Position numbers and translations under genes: made by a program | Shown here: piece after piece, positions 14,478-22,436 of the stretch | Position numbering within the stretch: position 1 is the first letter of the stretch | Layout of the letters: every line of letters begins with the position of its first letter | Source of the DNA: JAZNOL01 sp045580815 | Lineage (GTDB): Bacteria > Bacillota > Clostridia > RUG12999 | Direction of reading: 5' to 3' | NCBI GenBank assembly: GCA_045580815.1 | Contig: JAZNOL010000091.1 | Location: 1 to 37,225 of the forward strand | DNA length: 37,225 nt | Notes under the pieces: model-generated | What the model was told of the DNA's origin: nothing | The model's input: only the letters and a program-made list of their open reading frames with translations | Database searches by the model: none

Positions 14478-15782
14478 TTGGTTACAGTAATAGGAGCCGG
14501 TCTTGCCGGCAGTGAAGCCGCGTGGCAGCTTGCACAGCGTGGCATTGATGTCACTTTATACGAAATGAAACCCCAAAAATATACACCGGCACACAAATCA
14601 CAAAACTTTGCAGAGCTTGTGTGCAGTAACTCGCTTCGGTCAGACAGGCTTGAAAACGCCGTAGGTCTTTTAAAAGAGGAGCTTCGTCTGCTGGGCAGTC
14701 TTATTATGGAATGTGCAGATTTCGCCCGTGTGCCTGCGGGGGGTGCTTTGGCTGTTGACCGTGATATTTTTTCCGGCGGCGTTACGGAAAAGATAAAAAA
14801 TCACCCCAAAATAACTGTAGTTTCAGAGGAAATTACAAAAATTCCGGAGGGCGACGTAATTATCGCCACAGGTCCGCTTACCTCGGACGGTCTTTTTGAA
14901 GAAATAAAAAAACTTACAGAAACCGAAAACCTTTATTTTTACGATGCAGCAGCACCGATTGTAGAAATTTCGGGCATTGATTTTGACAGTGCTTTCCGTG
15001 CGTCACGGTACGGCAAAGGCGACGACGATTATATCAACTGCCCCATGACAAAAGAAGAGTATCAGAATTTTTATAACGAGCTGATAAACGCCGAATGTAC
15101 TGAGATAAAATCTGTTGATAAAGAGGTTGTTTTTGAGGGCTGTATGCCTGTTGAAACAATGGCAAAACGCGGAGAAGAAACTCTGCTTTTCGGGCCTCTT
15201 AAACCTGTGGGTCTTGCTGACCCGAAAACCGGCAAAGAAGCCTATGCCGTGGTTCAGCTCCGCCAGGACAACCGTGAGGGCACTCTTTTTAATCTTGTGG
15301 GATTCCAGACTCATCTTAAATGGGGTGAGCAAAAGAGAGTGTTTTCAATGATTCCGGCACTTAAAAATGCAGAATTTGTCCGTTACGGCGTTATGCACCG
15401 CAACACATTTATAAACTCGCCGCTTCTTCTTGATAACTGCTATAATTTTAAGAAAAATACAAATATTTATTTTGCCGGACAGATGACCGGCGTTGAAGGA
15501 TATATTGAATCCACCTCATCGGGATATGTTGCAGGCGTTGCACTTGCAAACAAACTGCGTGGAAAGGAAGCTCCGCAGTTCCCGAAAACAACGGCAATCG
15601 GAGCACTGGCAAACTATGTGAGTGATTCAAGTCTCGGCAAATTCCAGCCAATGAACGTAAATTTCGGCATAATGTCACCTCTTGGCATGAAAATCCGCAA
15701 AAAAGCCGAGAAAAATCTTGCAATTGCAAGCCGTGCCCTTGAAGAAATCAAAAGCATTATTGCATCAGGCATTATTGAATAA
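14478..15782 (+). CDS. trmFO: Methylenetetrahydrofolate--tRNA-(uracil-5-)-methyltransferase
   Basis: A 434-residue FAD- and folate-dependent enzyme forming ribothymidine at U54 of tRNA. The N-terminal FAD-binding segment VTVIGAGLAGSEAAW is followed by the CSNSLRSDRLENAVGLL motif (C49) and FEGCMPVETMAKRG (C222), the two functionally important cysteines, then GQMTGVEGYIESTSSG near the C-terminus. The start is taken as TTG 14478: GGAGGG (14466-14471) lies 6 nt upstream and the length matches the B. subtilis protein closely, whereas an in-frame ATG at 14439 adds 13 unlikely residues. It is preceded by its own promoter and followed by R3/R2/R1 repeats. Confidence 0.95.
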   Translation: MVTVIGAGLAGSEAAWQLAQRGIDVTLYEMKPQKYTPAHKSQNFAELVCSNSLRSDRLENAVGLLKEELRLLGSLIMECADFARVPAGGALAVDRDIFSGGVTEKIKNHPKITVVSEEITKIPEGDVIIATGPLTSDGLFEEIKKLTETENLYFYDAAAPIVEISGIDFDSAFRASRYGKGDDDYINCPMTKEEYQNFYNELINAECTEIKSVDKEVVFEGCMPVETMAKRGEETLLFGPLKPVGLADPKTGKEAYAVVQLRQDNREGTLFNLVGFQTHLKWGEQKRVFSMIPALKNAEFVRYGVMHRNTFINSPLLLDNCYNFKKNTNIYFAGQMTGVEGYIESTSSGYVAGVALANKLRGKEAPQFPKTTAIGALANYVSDSSLGKFQPMNVNFGIMSPLGMKIRKKAEKNLAIASRALEEIKSIIASGIIE

Positions 15783-15799
15783 CGGATTTGTATCCTCCC

Positions 15800-15923
15800 A
15801 AGCCTCTCCTGTGTAAGGAGCGCGAAGCTCGCACGGTAGTGAATGACAATTCGGGGAATTGTCAGAGCCGTGCGCGGGCGAACCGCAGTGAGCCGGCACG
15901 GCTTATGCCGTGACGGAGAGGTT
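15800..15923. repeat. R3 multi-hairpin repeat, copy 1
   Basis: A 124-bp unit with short inverted ends (AAGCCTCTCC ... GGAGAGGTT). Internally: CTCC/GGAG hairpin; GCACGG...CCGTGC enclosing the perfect palindrome TGACAATTC/GGG/GAATTGTCA; and CACGGC/TTAT/GCCGTG. Copy 2 (24240-24363) differs at two positions only; copy 3 (32315-32433) is diverged. Confidence 0.85.
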
Positions 15924-15994
15924 GTAAATCGGCGTGTCGAGTCGCCACGCCCTACGGGGTTGTACCGATCAAAGCCTCCCTCTGACGAGGCAAG
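15924..15994. repeat. R2 hairpin and an R1 scar upstream of uxaC
   Basis: A reversed R2 unit (GGCGTG...CACGCC next to CCTACGGGG) covers 15931-15960. At 15974-15994 a 21-bp sequence GCCTCCCTCTGACGAGGCAA(G) looks like an R1 left outer hairpin fused to the right terminus, with the middle lost. The uxaC start follows 53 bp further on. Confidence 0.6.
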
Positions 15995-16047
15995 AAAATA
16001 TACAGTTCCATAATCAATACAACAATTAAATAAGGGAGACAACTACC

Positions 16048-17442
16048 ATGGATTTTATGACAGAAAAATTTATGCTTCATTCCAAAACAGCCGAAAAACT
16101 GTTTTTCGATTACGCAAAGGACATGCCAATCTGCGACTATCATTGTCATCTTATTCCGTCGCAGGTTGCAGAAAACAAGCACTTTGACAACCTTGCACAG
16201 CTTTGGCTGTCGGGCGACCATTACAAATGGCGCGCAATGCGAAGCTGTGGCATTGACGAAGCAAAAATCACCGGTGCACCGGACGATTACGACAAATATC
16301 TGCTCTGGGCGTCGGCTATGCCTTATCTTATAGGCAATCCCCTTTATCATTGGACACACCTTGAGCTTCAGCGATTTTTCGGCATAACAAAACCTCTTTG
16401 TCCCGAAAACGCAAAATATATCTGGGACTGTGCCAACGAGCAGATTGCCGACAAGGATTTTAACGTTGAAAACATTTTCAAAAAATTCGGCGTTAAGTTT
16501 GTTGGAACAACCGATTCCCCGGCGGACAGTCTTGAGCATCACATAAAATACGCTGCAAAAGGCGGCGATACCATTATGGCACCGTCTTTCAGACCCGACC
16601 CGGTTTACAACATCCATCTGCCGGCGTTTAAAGGTGCTGTAAGCGACCTTGCAAAAGCTGCAAACAGTGAAATCAGCGACCTTGCAGGGCTTATTTCTGC
16701 TCTTGAAAGCCGTATGGATTTCTTTGGCAAAAACGGTTGCCGTATTTCTGACCACGGCATTGAATATCCTCCGTATATCCCCTGCACAGATGCAGAGGCA
16801 GACACCATTTTCAAAAAAGCACTTGCCGGCGAAGAGATTGCAAAAACCGAAACCGAAAAATATCAGACATATATGATGATTTTCTTTGGTGAGCAGTACG
16901 CAAAACGTGGCTGGGTAATGCAGCTTCACATGAACGCAATCCGCAACAACAACACCGCAATGTTTGAAAAACTTGGTGCAGACACCGGATTTGACAGCAT
17001 TCACGATTTGCCTATTGCATACAACCTGTCACATCTTTTAAACGATATAAACAGCCGCATACCGTTGCCGAAAACAATTCTTTATTCGCTTAATCCCAAG
17101 GATAACTACGTTATCGGCACAATGCTGGGCAACTTCCAGTCATCAGGTGCAAAATCAAAAATTCAGTTCGGCTCCGGCTGGTGGTTCAACGACCAGCGTG
17201 ACGGCATGGTAGAGCAGATGAAATCTCTTGCAAACCTTGGCGTTCTTTCCTATTTTGTTGGTATGCTCACAGATTCAAGAAGCTTTCTGTCTTATCCCAG
17301 ACATGAGTATTTCCGCCGCATTTTGTGTAATCTTATCGGTGGCTGGGTTGAAGCCGGCGAATATCCCAACGATGAAAAAATGCTTGGCGAAATTATTCAG
17401 CGTATCTGCTATAATAACGCAAAAGAGTATTTTAATATATAA
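16048..17442 (+). CDS. uxaC: Glucuronate isomerase (uronate isomerase)
   Basis: A 464-residue member of the amidohydrolase superfamily, interconverting D-glucuronate and D-fructuronate (and D-galacturonate and D-tagaturonate). The metal-binding CDYHCHL motif gives H32 and H34; FVGTTDSPADSLEHH, WVMQLHMNAIRNNN, LGNFQS, QFGSGWWFNDQRDGM and GMLTDSRSFLSYPRHEYFRR are family signatures. GGGAGA lies about 9 nt before the ATG. It is the first gene of a six-gene uronate operon. No clear promoter is seen between it and the repeats upstream, so it may be read from trmFO or from a non-canonical promoter. Confidence 0.96.
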   Translation: MDFMTEKFMLHSKTAEKLFFDYAKDMPICDYHCHLIPSQVAENKHFDNLAQLWLSGDHYKWRAMRSCGIDEAKITGAPDDYDKYLLWASAMPYLIGNPLYHWTHLELQRFFGITKPLCPENAKYIWDCANEQIADKDFNVENIFKKFGVKFVGTTDSPADSLEHHIKYAAKGGDTIMAPSFRPDPVYNIHLPAFKGAVSDLAKAANSEISDLAGLISALESRMDFFGKNGCRISDHGIEYPPYIPCTDAEADTIFKKALAGEEIAKTETEKYQTYMMIFFGEQYAKRGWVMQLHMNAIRNNNTAMFEKLGADTGFDSIHDLPIAYNLSHLLNDINSRIPLPKTILYSLNPKDNYVIGTMLGNFQSSGAKSKIQFGSGWWFNDQRDGMVEQMKSLANLGVLSYFVGMLTDSRSFLSYPRHEYFRRILCNLIGGWVEAGEYPNDEKMLGEIIQRICYNNAKEYFNI

Positions 17443-17515
17443 TTAACCGGGCAATTGGACAATACAACCCTTACAACTAAACCACAATAAATATTACATA
17501 TAAGGAGAAATTTTT

Positions 17516-18550
17516 ATGAAAATTACTTTTCGATGGTACGGACCCGACGACCCTGTAACCCTTGAAAAAATCAGACAAATTCCATGCGTTTCCGACATAA
17601 CAACGGCTGTATACAAGCCGGTTGGCACTGTATGGGAAGCCGGCGAAATTGAAGCAATCAAAAACGATTGTAATTCTCATGGGCTGACCATGGAGGTTAT
17701 TGAGTCCATCCCTGTTCACGAGGACATCAAGCTCGGCAGAGGAAAATATAAAGAATACATCGAAGTATTCAAAGAAAACATCCGCAAGGTTGCAAAAATG
17801 GGCGTTAAATGCGTGTGCTACAACTTTATGCCTGTTTTTGACTGGACACGTTCAAACCTTGAATGGTTAAACGAAGACGGGTCAACATCACTTGTGTACC
17901 ACAAATCGGACGTTGACAAAATGGATCCCACAAAGCTGACACTTCCCGGCTGGGATTCTTCATATTCTCCCGACGAGGTTTCTGATTTGATTAAAGCATA
18001 TCAGGAAATCGGTGAAGAAGGTCTTTGGAAAAATCTTGAATATTTTATAAAGGAAATTATGCCTGTTGCCGTAGAATGTGATGTTAACATGGCAATTCAT
18101 CCGGACGACCCGCCCTGGCCTATTTTCGGTATTCCGAGAATAATCACCAACGAAGCCAACATCGACAGATTTTTAAGCCTTTACGATGATGTGCATCACG
18201 GGCTGACACTTTGCAGCGGCTCTCTTGGCTGTGCAAAATTCAACGATTATGTTGCAATGGTTAAAAAATACGGTAGCATGGGCAGAATTCATTTTGCGCA
18301 CGTTCGTAACATTAAAATTCTGGAAGACGGTTCTTTTGAAGAAAGCGGACATTTTTCACCATGCGGTTCACTTGATGTTTATGAAATTTTAAAAGCATAT
18401 CATGACTGCGGCTTTAAAGGGTATCTGCGTCCCGACCACGGCAGAATGATTTGGGGCGAAACCGGCAAACCGGGTTACGGTCTTTATGACAGAGCTTTGG
18501 GTGCTATGTATATGGCAGGAATCTGGGAAGCACTTTGCAAAGAGGATTAA
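17516..18550 (+). CDS. uxuA: D-mannonate dehydratase
   Basis: A 344-residue TIM-barrel enzyme dehydrating D-mannonate to 2-keto-3-deoxygluconate. The N-terminal FRWYGPDDPVTLEKIRQIP, the central CYNFMPVFDWTRSNL, the metal/substrate region MAIHPDDPPWPIFGIPRI, the LCSGSLG motif, HFAHVRNIK and the C-terminal LRPDHGRMIWGE segment are all characteristic. A strong AAGGAG lies about 10 nt before the ATG. It follows uxaC by 73 bp. With UxaC and the SDR at 20718-21569 it gives the full glucuronate-to-KDG route; KDG kinase and aldolase genes are not in the window. Confidence 0.96.
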   Translation: MKITFRWYGPDDPVTLEKIRQIPCVSDITTAVYKPVGTVWEAGEIEAIKNDCNSHGLTMEVIESIPVHEDIKLGRGKYKEYIEVFKENIRKVAKMGVKCVCYNFMPVFDWTRSNLEWLNEDGSTSLVYHKSDVDKMDPTKLTLPGWDSSYSPDEVSDLIKAYQEIGEEGLWKNLEYFIKEIMPVAVECDVNMAIHPDDPPWPIFGIPRIITNEANIDRFLSLYDDVHHGLTLCSGSLGCAKFNDYVAMVKKYGSMGRIHFAHVRNIKILEDGSFEESGHFSPCGSLDVYEILKAYHDCGFKGYLRPDHGRMIWGETGKPGYGLYDRALGAMYMAGIWEALCKED

Positions 18551-18589
18551 TCTCAAAAAGTCACATAAATTTGAAAAGGCAGTGGTAAA

Positions 18590-19579
18590 ATGGAAAGAAA
18601 ACTTATTATAAACTGTGTGGGCGATTCCGTAACAGAAGGTATGCGTATGAACGGTCATCACACAGCAGAATACGGTAAAGCAACCTATCCGGCACGTCTT
18701 TATACCATTTTAAAAGACAACGGCTATGACGTGGAGGTTAACAACTACGGTCACGGTGGAGAATGTTACCCCGAAATCACCGCCCGTATAGGCGGCGTTG
18801 CAACGGTTTTAACCGAGGATTTAACCGTTTCGGAATACGGTCTTGTAAGCCTTGGCAGACGTGACCGCAAAGACGGCAAAAACTTAAACACAAAGCTGAA
18901 GCTGTGCTATGCGGACGAATCAGGCGAGGATATGTGCGTTTATTTTACACAGATGTCTCACGACACAAATCCGGTTACAATTGACGGCGTTAAGTACATA
19001 ATGTCTGTTGTTGACGATAATGAAAATCTTATTCAGAAGATGATGCCCGACGGCAAAGATACCGTAATTCCGGCAGGAAGTCTGCTGTTTACGGCAAACA
19101 AACGCACTCCCGATGTTAATGTTTTTTACGGTGGCATAAATGACGGCGAAAGCTTCACACTAAAAAAATTTGTTGACTTGACGAAGAAAAACGGCGAAGT
19201 AAACGGCGGAAAATATATTGTTATGGGCAGCACCCACGCAATTTTTGAAAAATGGGCAGATGTACCCGGCGAAACAAAAGAAGAAAAATATAAAAATTAT
19301 CGCAGAGCCTGCGTGGAAAATTTCGGTATGCATTTTATTGATTTGTATGATGAATTTTCACGAAAAGGGCTTGATATAGCTCTTGAGGGCGGTTATTTCA
19401 AAGACAAAACCGATGAGCAGAAAGCATCAATGCGAGAAAAACTTAAAAAGCATATAATTCCGGCAGAATTTGTGTATAACAAAACTGACGAAAACGATGT
19501 TCACCTTTCTGAAGAAGGCTATCACGTTATTGCAACATTGATTTTTGAAAGAATGAAGCTTTTGGGATATCTTAGGTAA
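18590..19579 (+). CDS. SGNH/GDSL-type hydrolase
   Basis: A 329-residue protein with an SGNH-type frame. Block I has the nucleophile S13 in NCVGDSVTEG. A block with a Gly (NNYGHGGECY) and block III GGINDG follow, and the C-terminal block V reads NDVHLSEEGYH. The middle (about residues 65-170) is an insertion compared with small SGNH esterases. In block V the acid lies two and not three residues before the His. Such proteins usually remove acetyl or other acyl groups from glycans, and in this operon an action on acetylated uronate oligosaccharides is plausible. No signal peptide, so intracellular. It sits 39 bp after uxuA. Confidence 0.72.
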   Translation: MERKLIINCVGDSVTEGMRMNGHHTAEYGKATYPARLYTILKDNGYDVEVNNYGHGGECYPEITARIGGVATVLTEDLTVSEYGLVSLGRRDRKDGKNLNTKLKLCYADESGEDMCVYFTQMSHDTNPVTIDGVKYIMSVVDDNENLIQKMMPDGKDTVIPAGSLLFTANKRTPDVNVFYGGINDGESFTLKKFVDLTKKNGEVNGGKYIVMGSTHAIFEKWADVPGETKEEKYKNYRRACVENFGMHFIDLYDEFSRKGLDIALEGGYFKDKTDEQKASMREKLKKHIIPAEFVYNKTDENDVHLSEEGYHVIATLIFERMKLLGYLR

Positions 19580-19626
19580 AAACCGGCAAAATGCTTTTAT
19601 CGGCACCAAATAAAAGGAGAGTTGTT

Positions 19627-20697
19627 ATGAACCTGATAAAAAACGGTGCGGCGCGTATTCAAAATCTTATCGACAACGCAAAAGCAGACGGCACAAATTG
19701 CGTAACCGTTACCAGCAATTATGAAATTGAAAAAACCGTGCTTATTCCGTCAGGTTTTTGCCTTGTTCTTGAAAACTGTTATCTGCGTATGGCAGAGGGC
19801 ACCTTTTGCAATATGTTTACCAACGAAAACTGCCGCAAAAATAACAATATAACCGACAAAAACATTATCATTGAAGGCAGAGGCCGTGTTGTTCTTGACG
19901 GCGGCGAGTACAACGGACTTTCGGAAAAAAACAGCTTCAAGGACGGTAATCCGCACATCTGTGTAAACAATGTTATTCTTTTTACAAACGTTGACGGATT
20001 CTGCATTAAAAACATACACATCCGCAATCAACGCTGGTGGGCAATGAATTTTATTTTCTGTTGCAACGGCAAAATAAGTGACATTGATTTTCTGGCAGAC
20101 TACACACGCATTGACGAAAACGGCAACCGTGTTGAGGGGCTTACCAAAGACGATTACCCGGGAACACACATCAAAAATGCCGACGGTATTGACCTTCGCT
20201 GTGGCTGTCACGATATAATAATCGAAAACATCACCGGATTTTGTGAGGACGACAGCGTTGCACTTACCGGTCTGGACGGAGATATGGAAAACTTTTTTGC
20301 ACCGCAAAATGCAGTTAAAGATATTTACAACGTAATAATCCGCAACATTATGACCTCGTCGTTCTGCTCAAACGTGCGGCTGCTCAACCAAGGCGGCATA
20401 AAGCTGTATAACGTGCTGGTTGACGGCGTTTTTGACACATCAAAGGACAGCAGATATATGGACAAAGGTTGGTTTGGCGTGCGTCTTGGTGATACGCATC
20501 TTTACGGCGAGCGTCATTCCACCGAGGACGAAACCTTTAACATAACCGTTAAAAACGTTTATTCACGCGGCGTAGCGGCATTTTATCTTGCCGGAGCAAT
20601 GAAAAACTGTCATTTTGAAAACATAAACATTTTTGAAGACGGTGAGCAGCTTGTGATAAACAGATCCACATCGGATACAGAAAAATTTTTTAAATAA
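19627..20697 (+). CDS. GH28-like pectin-lyase-fold glycosidase
   Basis: A 356-residue right-handed beta-helix protein with repeated NI/VI-turn units. GH28-type catalytic features are present: HIKNADGID (N184, D186, D189) followed by GFCEDDSVAL (D208, D209); the later GHG and RIK motifs of classical polygalacturonases are not clear. Without a signal peptide it probably acts on imported oligosaccharides, for example releasing galacturonate or another terminal sugar. The ATG at 19627 follows AAGGAGAG (19615-19622); an in-frame ATG at 19591 is too close to the previous gene and lacks a ribosome site. Its place between uxuA and uxuB ties it to uronate use. Confidence 0.78.
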   Translation: MNLIKNGAARIQNLIDNAKADGTNCVTVTSNYEIEKTVLIPSGFCLVLENCYLRMAEGTFCNMFTNENCRKNNNITDKNIIIEGRGRVVLDGGEYNGLSEKNSFKDGNPHICVNNVILFTNVDGFCIKNIHIRNQRWWAMNFIFCCNGKISDIDFLADYTRIDENGNRVEGLTKDDYPGTHIKNADGIDLRCGCHDIIIENITGFCEDDSVALTGLDGDMENFFAPQNAVKDIYNVIIRNIMTSSFCSNVRLLNQGGIKLYNVLVDGVFDTSKDSRYMDKGWFGVRLGDTHLYGERHSTEDETFNITVKNVYSRGVAAFYLAGAMKNCHFENINIFEDGEQLVINRSTSDTEKFFK

Positions 20698-20717
20698 TTA
20701 TAAAAGGACTGATTAAA

Positions 20718-21569
20718 ATGAAATTACCTTTCAACATTGACCTTTCGGGCAAAACAGCCGTTGTAACAGGCGGCGGTGGAGTGCTGTGCTCCATGTTTGC
20801 AAAAGCACTTGCAAAAAGCGGTGCAAAGGTTGCAATTCTTGACCTTAACAAAGCGGCAGCAGACGCTGTAGCAGCAGAAATCACCGCTGACGGCGGCGTT
20901 GCAAAGGGTTACGAAACAAACGTGCTTAAAAAAGAGTCTATTGAAGCCACTCGCAGTGCAAGTGTTGCTGATTTTGGCCCTTGCGATATTCTTATTAACG
21001 GTGCAGGCGGCAACAACGCCAGAGCAAACACCACAAACGACTATTTTGACAAAGCCGACCTGGCAAAAGAAGATGTCAAAACATTTTTTGACCTTGACCC
21101 CGACGGTGTTGAATTTGTGTTCAATTTAAACTTTTTGGGCACACTTCTTCCAACGCAGGTTTTTGCCATTGACATGGTTGACAAAGCTGATGCGGTTATT
21201 ATCAACGTATCGTCAATGAACTCTTTTACGCCTCTTACAAGAATTCCGGCGTACAGCGGTGCAAAAGCGGCAATTTCAAACTTTACACAGTGGCTTGCGG
21301 TGCATTTTTCAAAAACAAATATCCGTGTAAACGCCATTGCTCCCGGATTTTTCCTTACAAACCAGAACAGAGGACTGCTTATTGACGAAAACGGCAACTA
21401 CACAGCACGTTCTCAAAAAATTCTGTCGCAGACTCCCATGGACAGATTCGGTGCTCCCGAAGAATTGCTCGGCACGTTACTGTTCCTCATTTCAAAAGAA
21501 GCATCAGGCTTTGTAAACGGCACAGTTATCCCTGTTGACGGCGGATTTTCAGCTTACAGCGGAGTTTGA
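20718..21569 (+). CDS. uxuB: D-mannonate oxidoreductase, SDR type (fructuronate reductase)
   Basis: A 283-residue short-chain dehydrogenase. The nucleotide-binding loop is VTGGGGVLCS (residues 16-25), followed by NGAGGNN and the catalytic NVSSMNS and YSGAK (Ser, Tyr, Lys) with the C-terminal VNGTVIPVDGGFSAYSG. The loop form and overall sequence match the YjmF-type mannonate oxidoreductases of Firmicutes, which reduce fructuronate to mannonate and are unrelated to the long-chain E. coli UxuB. It lies 20 bp after the GH28-like gene. The pathway role is supported by uxaC and uxuA in the same operon. Confidence 0.88.
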   Translation: MKLPFNIDLSGKTAVVTGGGGVLCSMFAKALAKSGAKVAILDLNKAAADAVAAEITADGGVAKGYETNVLKKESIEATRSASVADFGPCDILINGAGGNNARANTTNDYFDKADLAKEDVKTFFDLDPDGVEFVFNLNFLGTLLPTQVFAIDMVDKADAVIINVSSMNSFTPLTRIPAYSGAKAAISNFTQWLAVHFSKTNIRVNAIAPGFFLTNQNRGLLIDENGNYTARSQKILSQTPMDRFGAPEELLGTLLFLISKEASGFVNGTVIPVDGGFSAYSGV

Positions 21570-21573
21570 TTAA

Positions 21574-21601
21574 ATGCAAAATGCAAAATGCAAAGTGCAG
21601 A
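21574..21601 (+). repeat. Heptamer tandem repeat (ATGCAAA)
   Basis: Three perfect ATGCAAA units (21574-21594) and one imperfect unit (GTGCAGA) lie between the uxuB stop and the HAD gene start. Changes in copy number would alter this short intergenic gap. Confidence 0.7.
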
Positions 21602-21618
21602 ATTAGGGATTGAGGAAA

Positions 21619-22251
21619 ATGAGATATTATATTTTTGATTTTGATGGTACGTTGGCGGATTCTATGCCGTATTGGGCAGAAAAAACGCTGGGAATTTTGA
21701 AACGTCGCGGCATCAAATATCCGTCAGACACACTAAAAAAAATCGTAACGCTTGGTGATGCGGGTACAGTAAAATATTTTATCGAAACCTTTGGTATTAC
21801 CGACAGCGAGCAAACCCTTTTTGACGAAATGGATGCATACGCCCTTGACAAATACAGTAATGTGATACAGCTAAAACCTTACGTCAGCGAGTATCTGAAA
21901 CGCAAAAAGAAAGAGGGCGCGGTTTTGTGTGTGCTGACGGCAAGCCCCCATAAAATGCTTGACCCGTGCCTTAAAAACAACGGTGTTTTTGATTTGTTTG
22001 ACCATGTGTGGACCTGCGAGGATTTGGGATTTAAAAAAGATAATCCCGAAATTTATAAAAAAGCGGCGGATATCCTCGGTAGCGACATAAGTGAAATTGC
22101 GTTTTTTGACGACAGCATTGTTGCTGTTAAAACAGCAAAAGCCGCCGGGCTTTATACAGTTGGCGTGGCAGACGATTTGGCATCGGATTTTAAGGACGAA
22201 ATTATAAAAACCGCCGATAAGTTTGTCGAAACCTTTGACGAGCTTGATTAA
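21619..22251 (+). CDS. HAD-superfamily hydrolase (phosphatase/phosphoglucomutase-like)
   Basis: A 210-residue HAD protein with motif I FDFDGTLAD (nucleophile D7, acid D9), an alpha-helical cap (about 16-90), motif II LTASPHKM, the Lys of motif III in FKKDNPEIYKKA and motif IV FFDDSIVAVKTAKAAG. This is the Gph/beta-phosphoglucomutase-like subgroup; the substrate is probably a small phosphosugar or phosphoglycolate. The ATG at 21619 is chosen by homology; AGGG (21605-21608) is 10 nt upstream, and a closer GAGG also exists. It closes the uronate operon and is followed by a strong terminator. Confidence 0.85.
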   Translation: MRYYIFDFDGTLADSMPYWAEKTLGILKRRGIKYPSDTLKKIVTLGDAGTVKYFIETFGITDSEQTLFDEMDAYALDKYSNVIQLKPYVSEYLKRKKKEGAVLCVLTASPHKMLDPCLKNNGVFDLFDHVWTCEDLGFKKDNPEIYKKAADILGSDISEIAFFDDSIVAVKTAKAAGLYTVGVADDLASDFKDEIIKTADKFVETFDELD

Positions 22252-22263
22252 ATTAAATATTTA

Positions 22264-22304
22264 AACAGCAAAACCAGTATGTTGTATTGGTTTTGCTGTT
22301 TTTT
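22264..22304 (+). terminator. Intrinsic terminator of the uronate operon
   Basis: A perfect 13-bp stem, AACAGCAAAACCA (22264-22276) with TGGTTTTGCTGTT (22288-22300), is followed by four more T. Confidence 0.93.
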
Positions 22305-22390
22305 GTGGTTTGATGTGAGCCCCTGTGTGGAACGAGCTGTGAACGCTCCGGTTTACAATCCCTCCGGCTCTTAAAATGTGGATGATACAG

Positions 22391-22429
22391 AAACCCCGTG
22401 ATAAAACATTGCGTTTTATCACGGGGTTT
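22391..22429 (-). terminator. Strong hairpin at the end of the GH31 gene
   Basis: A perfect 17-bp stem (22391-22407 with 22413-22429; core CCCCGTGATAAAAC) around a 5-nt loop lies 8 bp past the GH31 stop on the minus strand. The following T-tract is short (TTT), so termination efficiency is uncertain. A degenerate R2-like hairpin lies at about 22328-22350. Confidence 0.65.
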
Positions 22430-22436
22430 ATCCGAA

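Noticed and set aside
15952..17004. A 350-codon open frame on the minus strand opposite uxaC
   Set aside because: It is the antisense shadow of uxaC, runs into the R2/R1 repeats, has no ribosome site and is Cys/Phe/Val-rich in the way shadow frames of this genome are.
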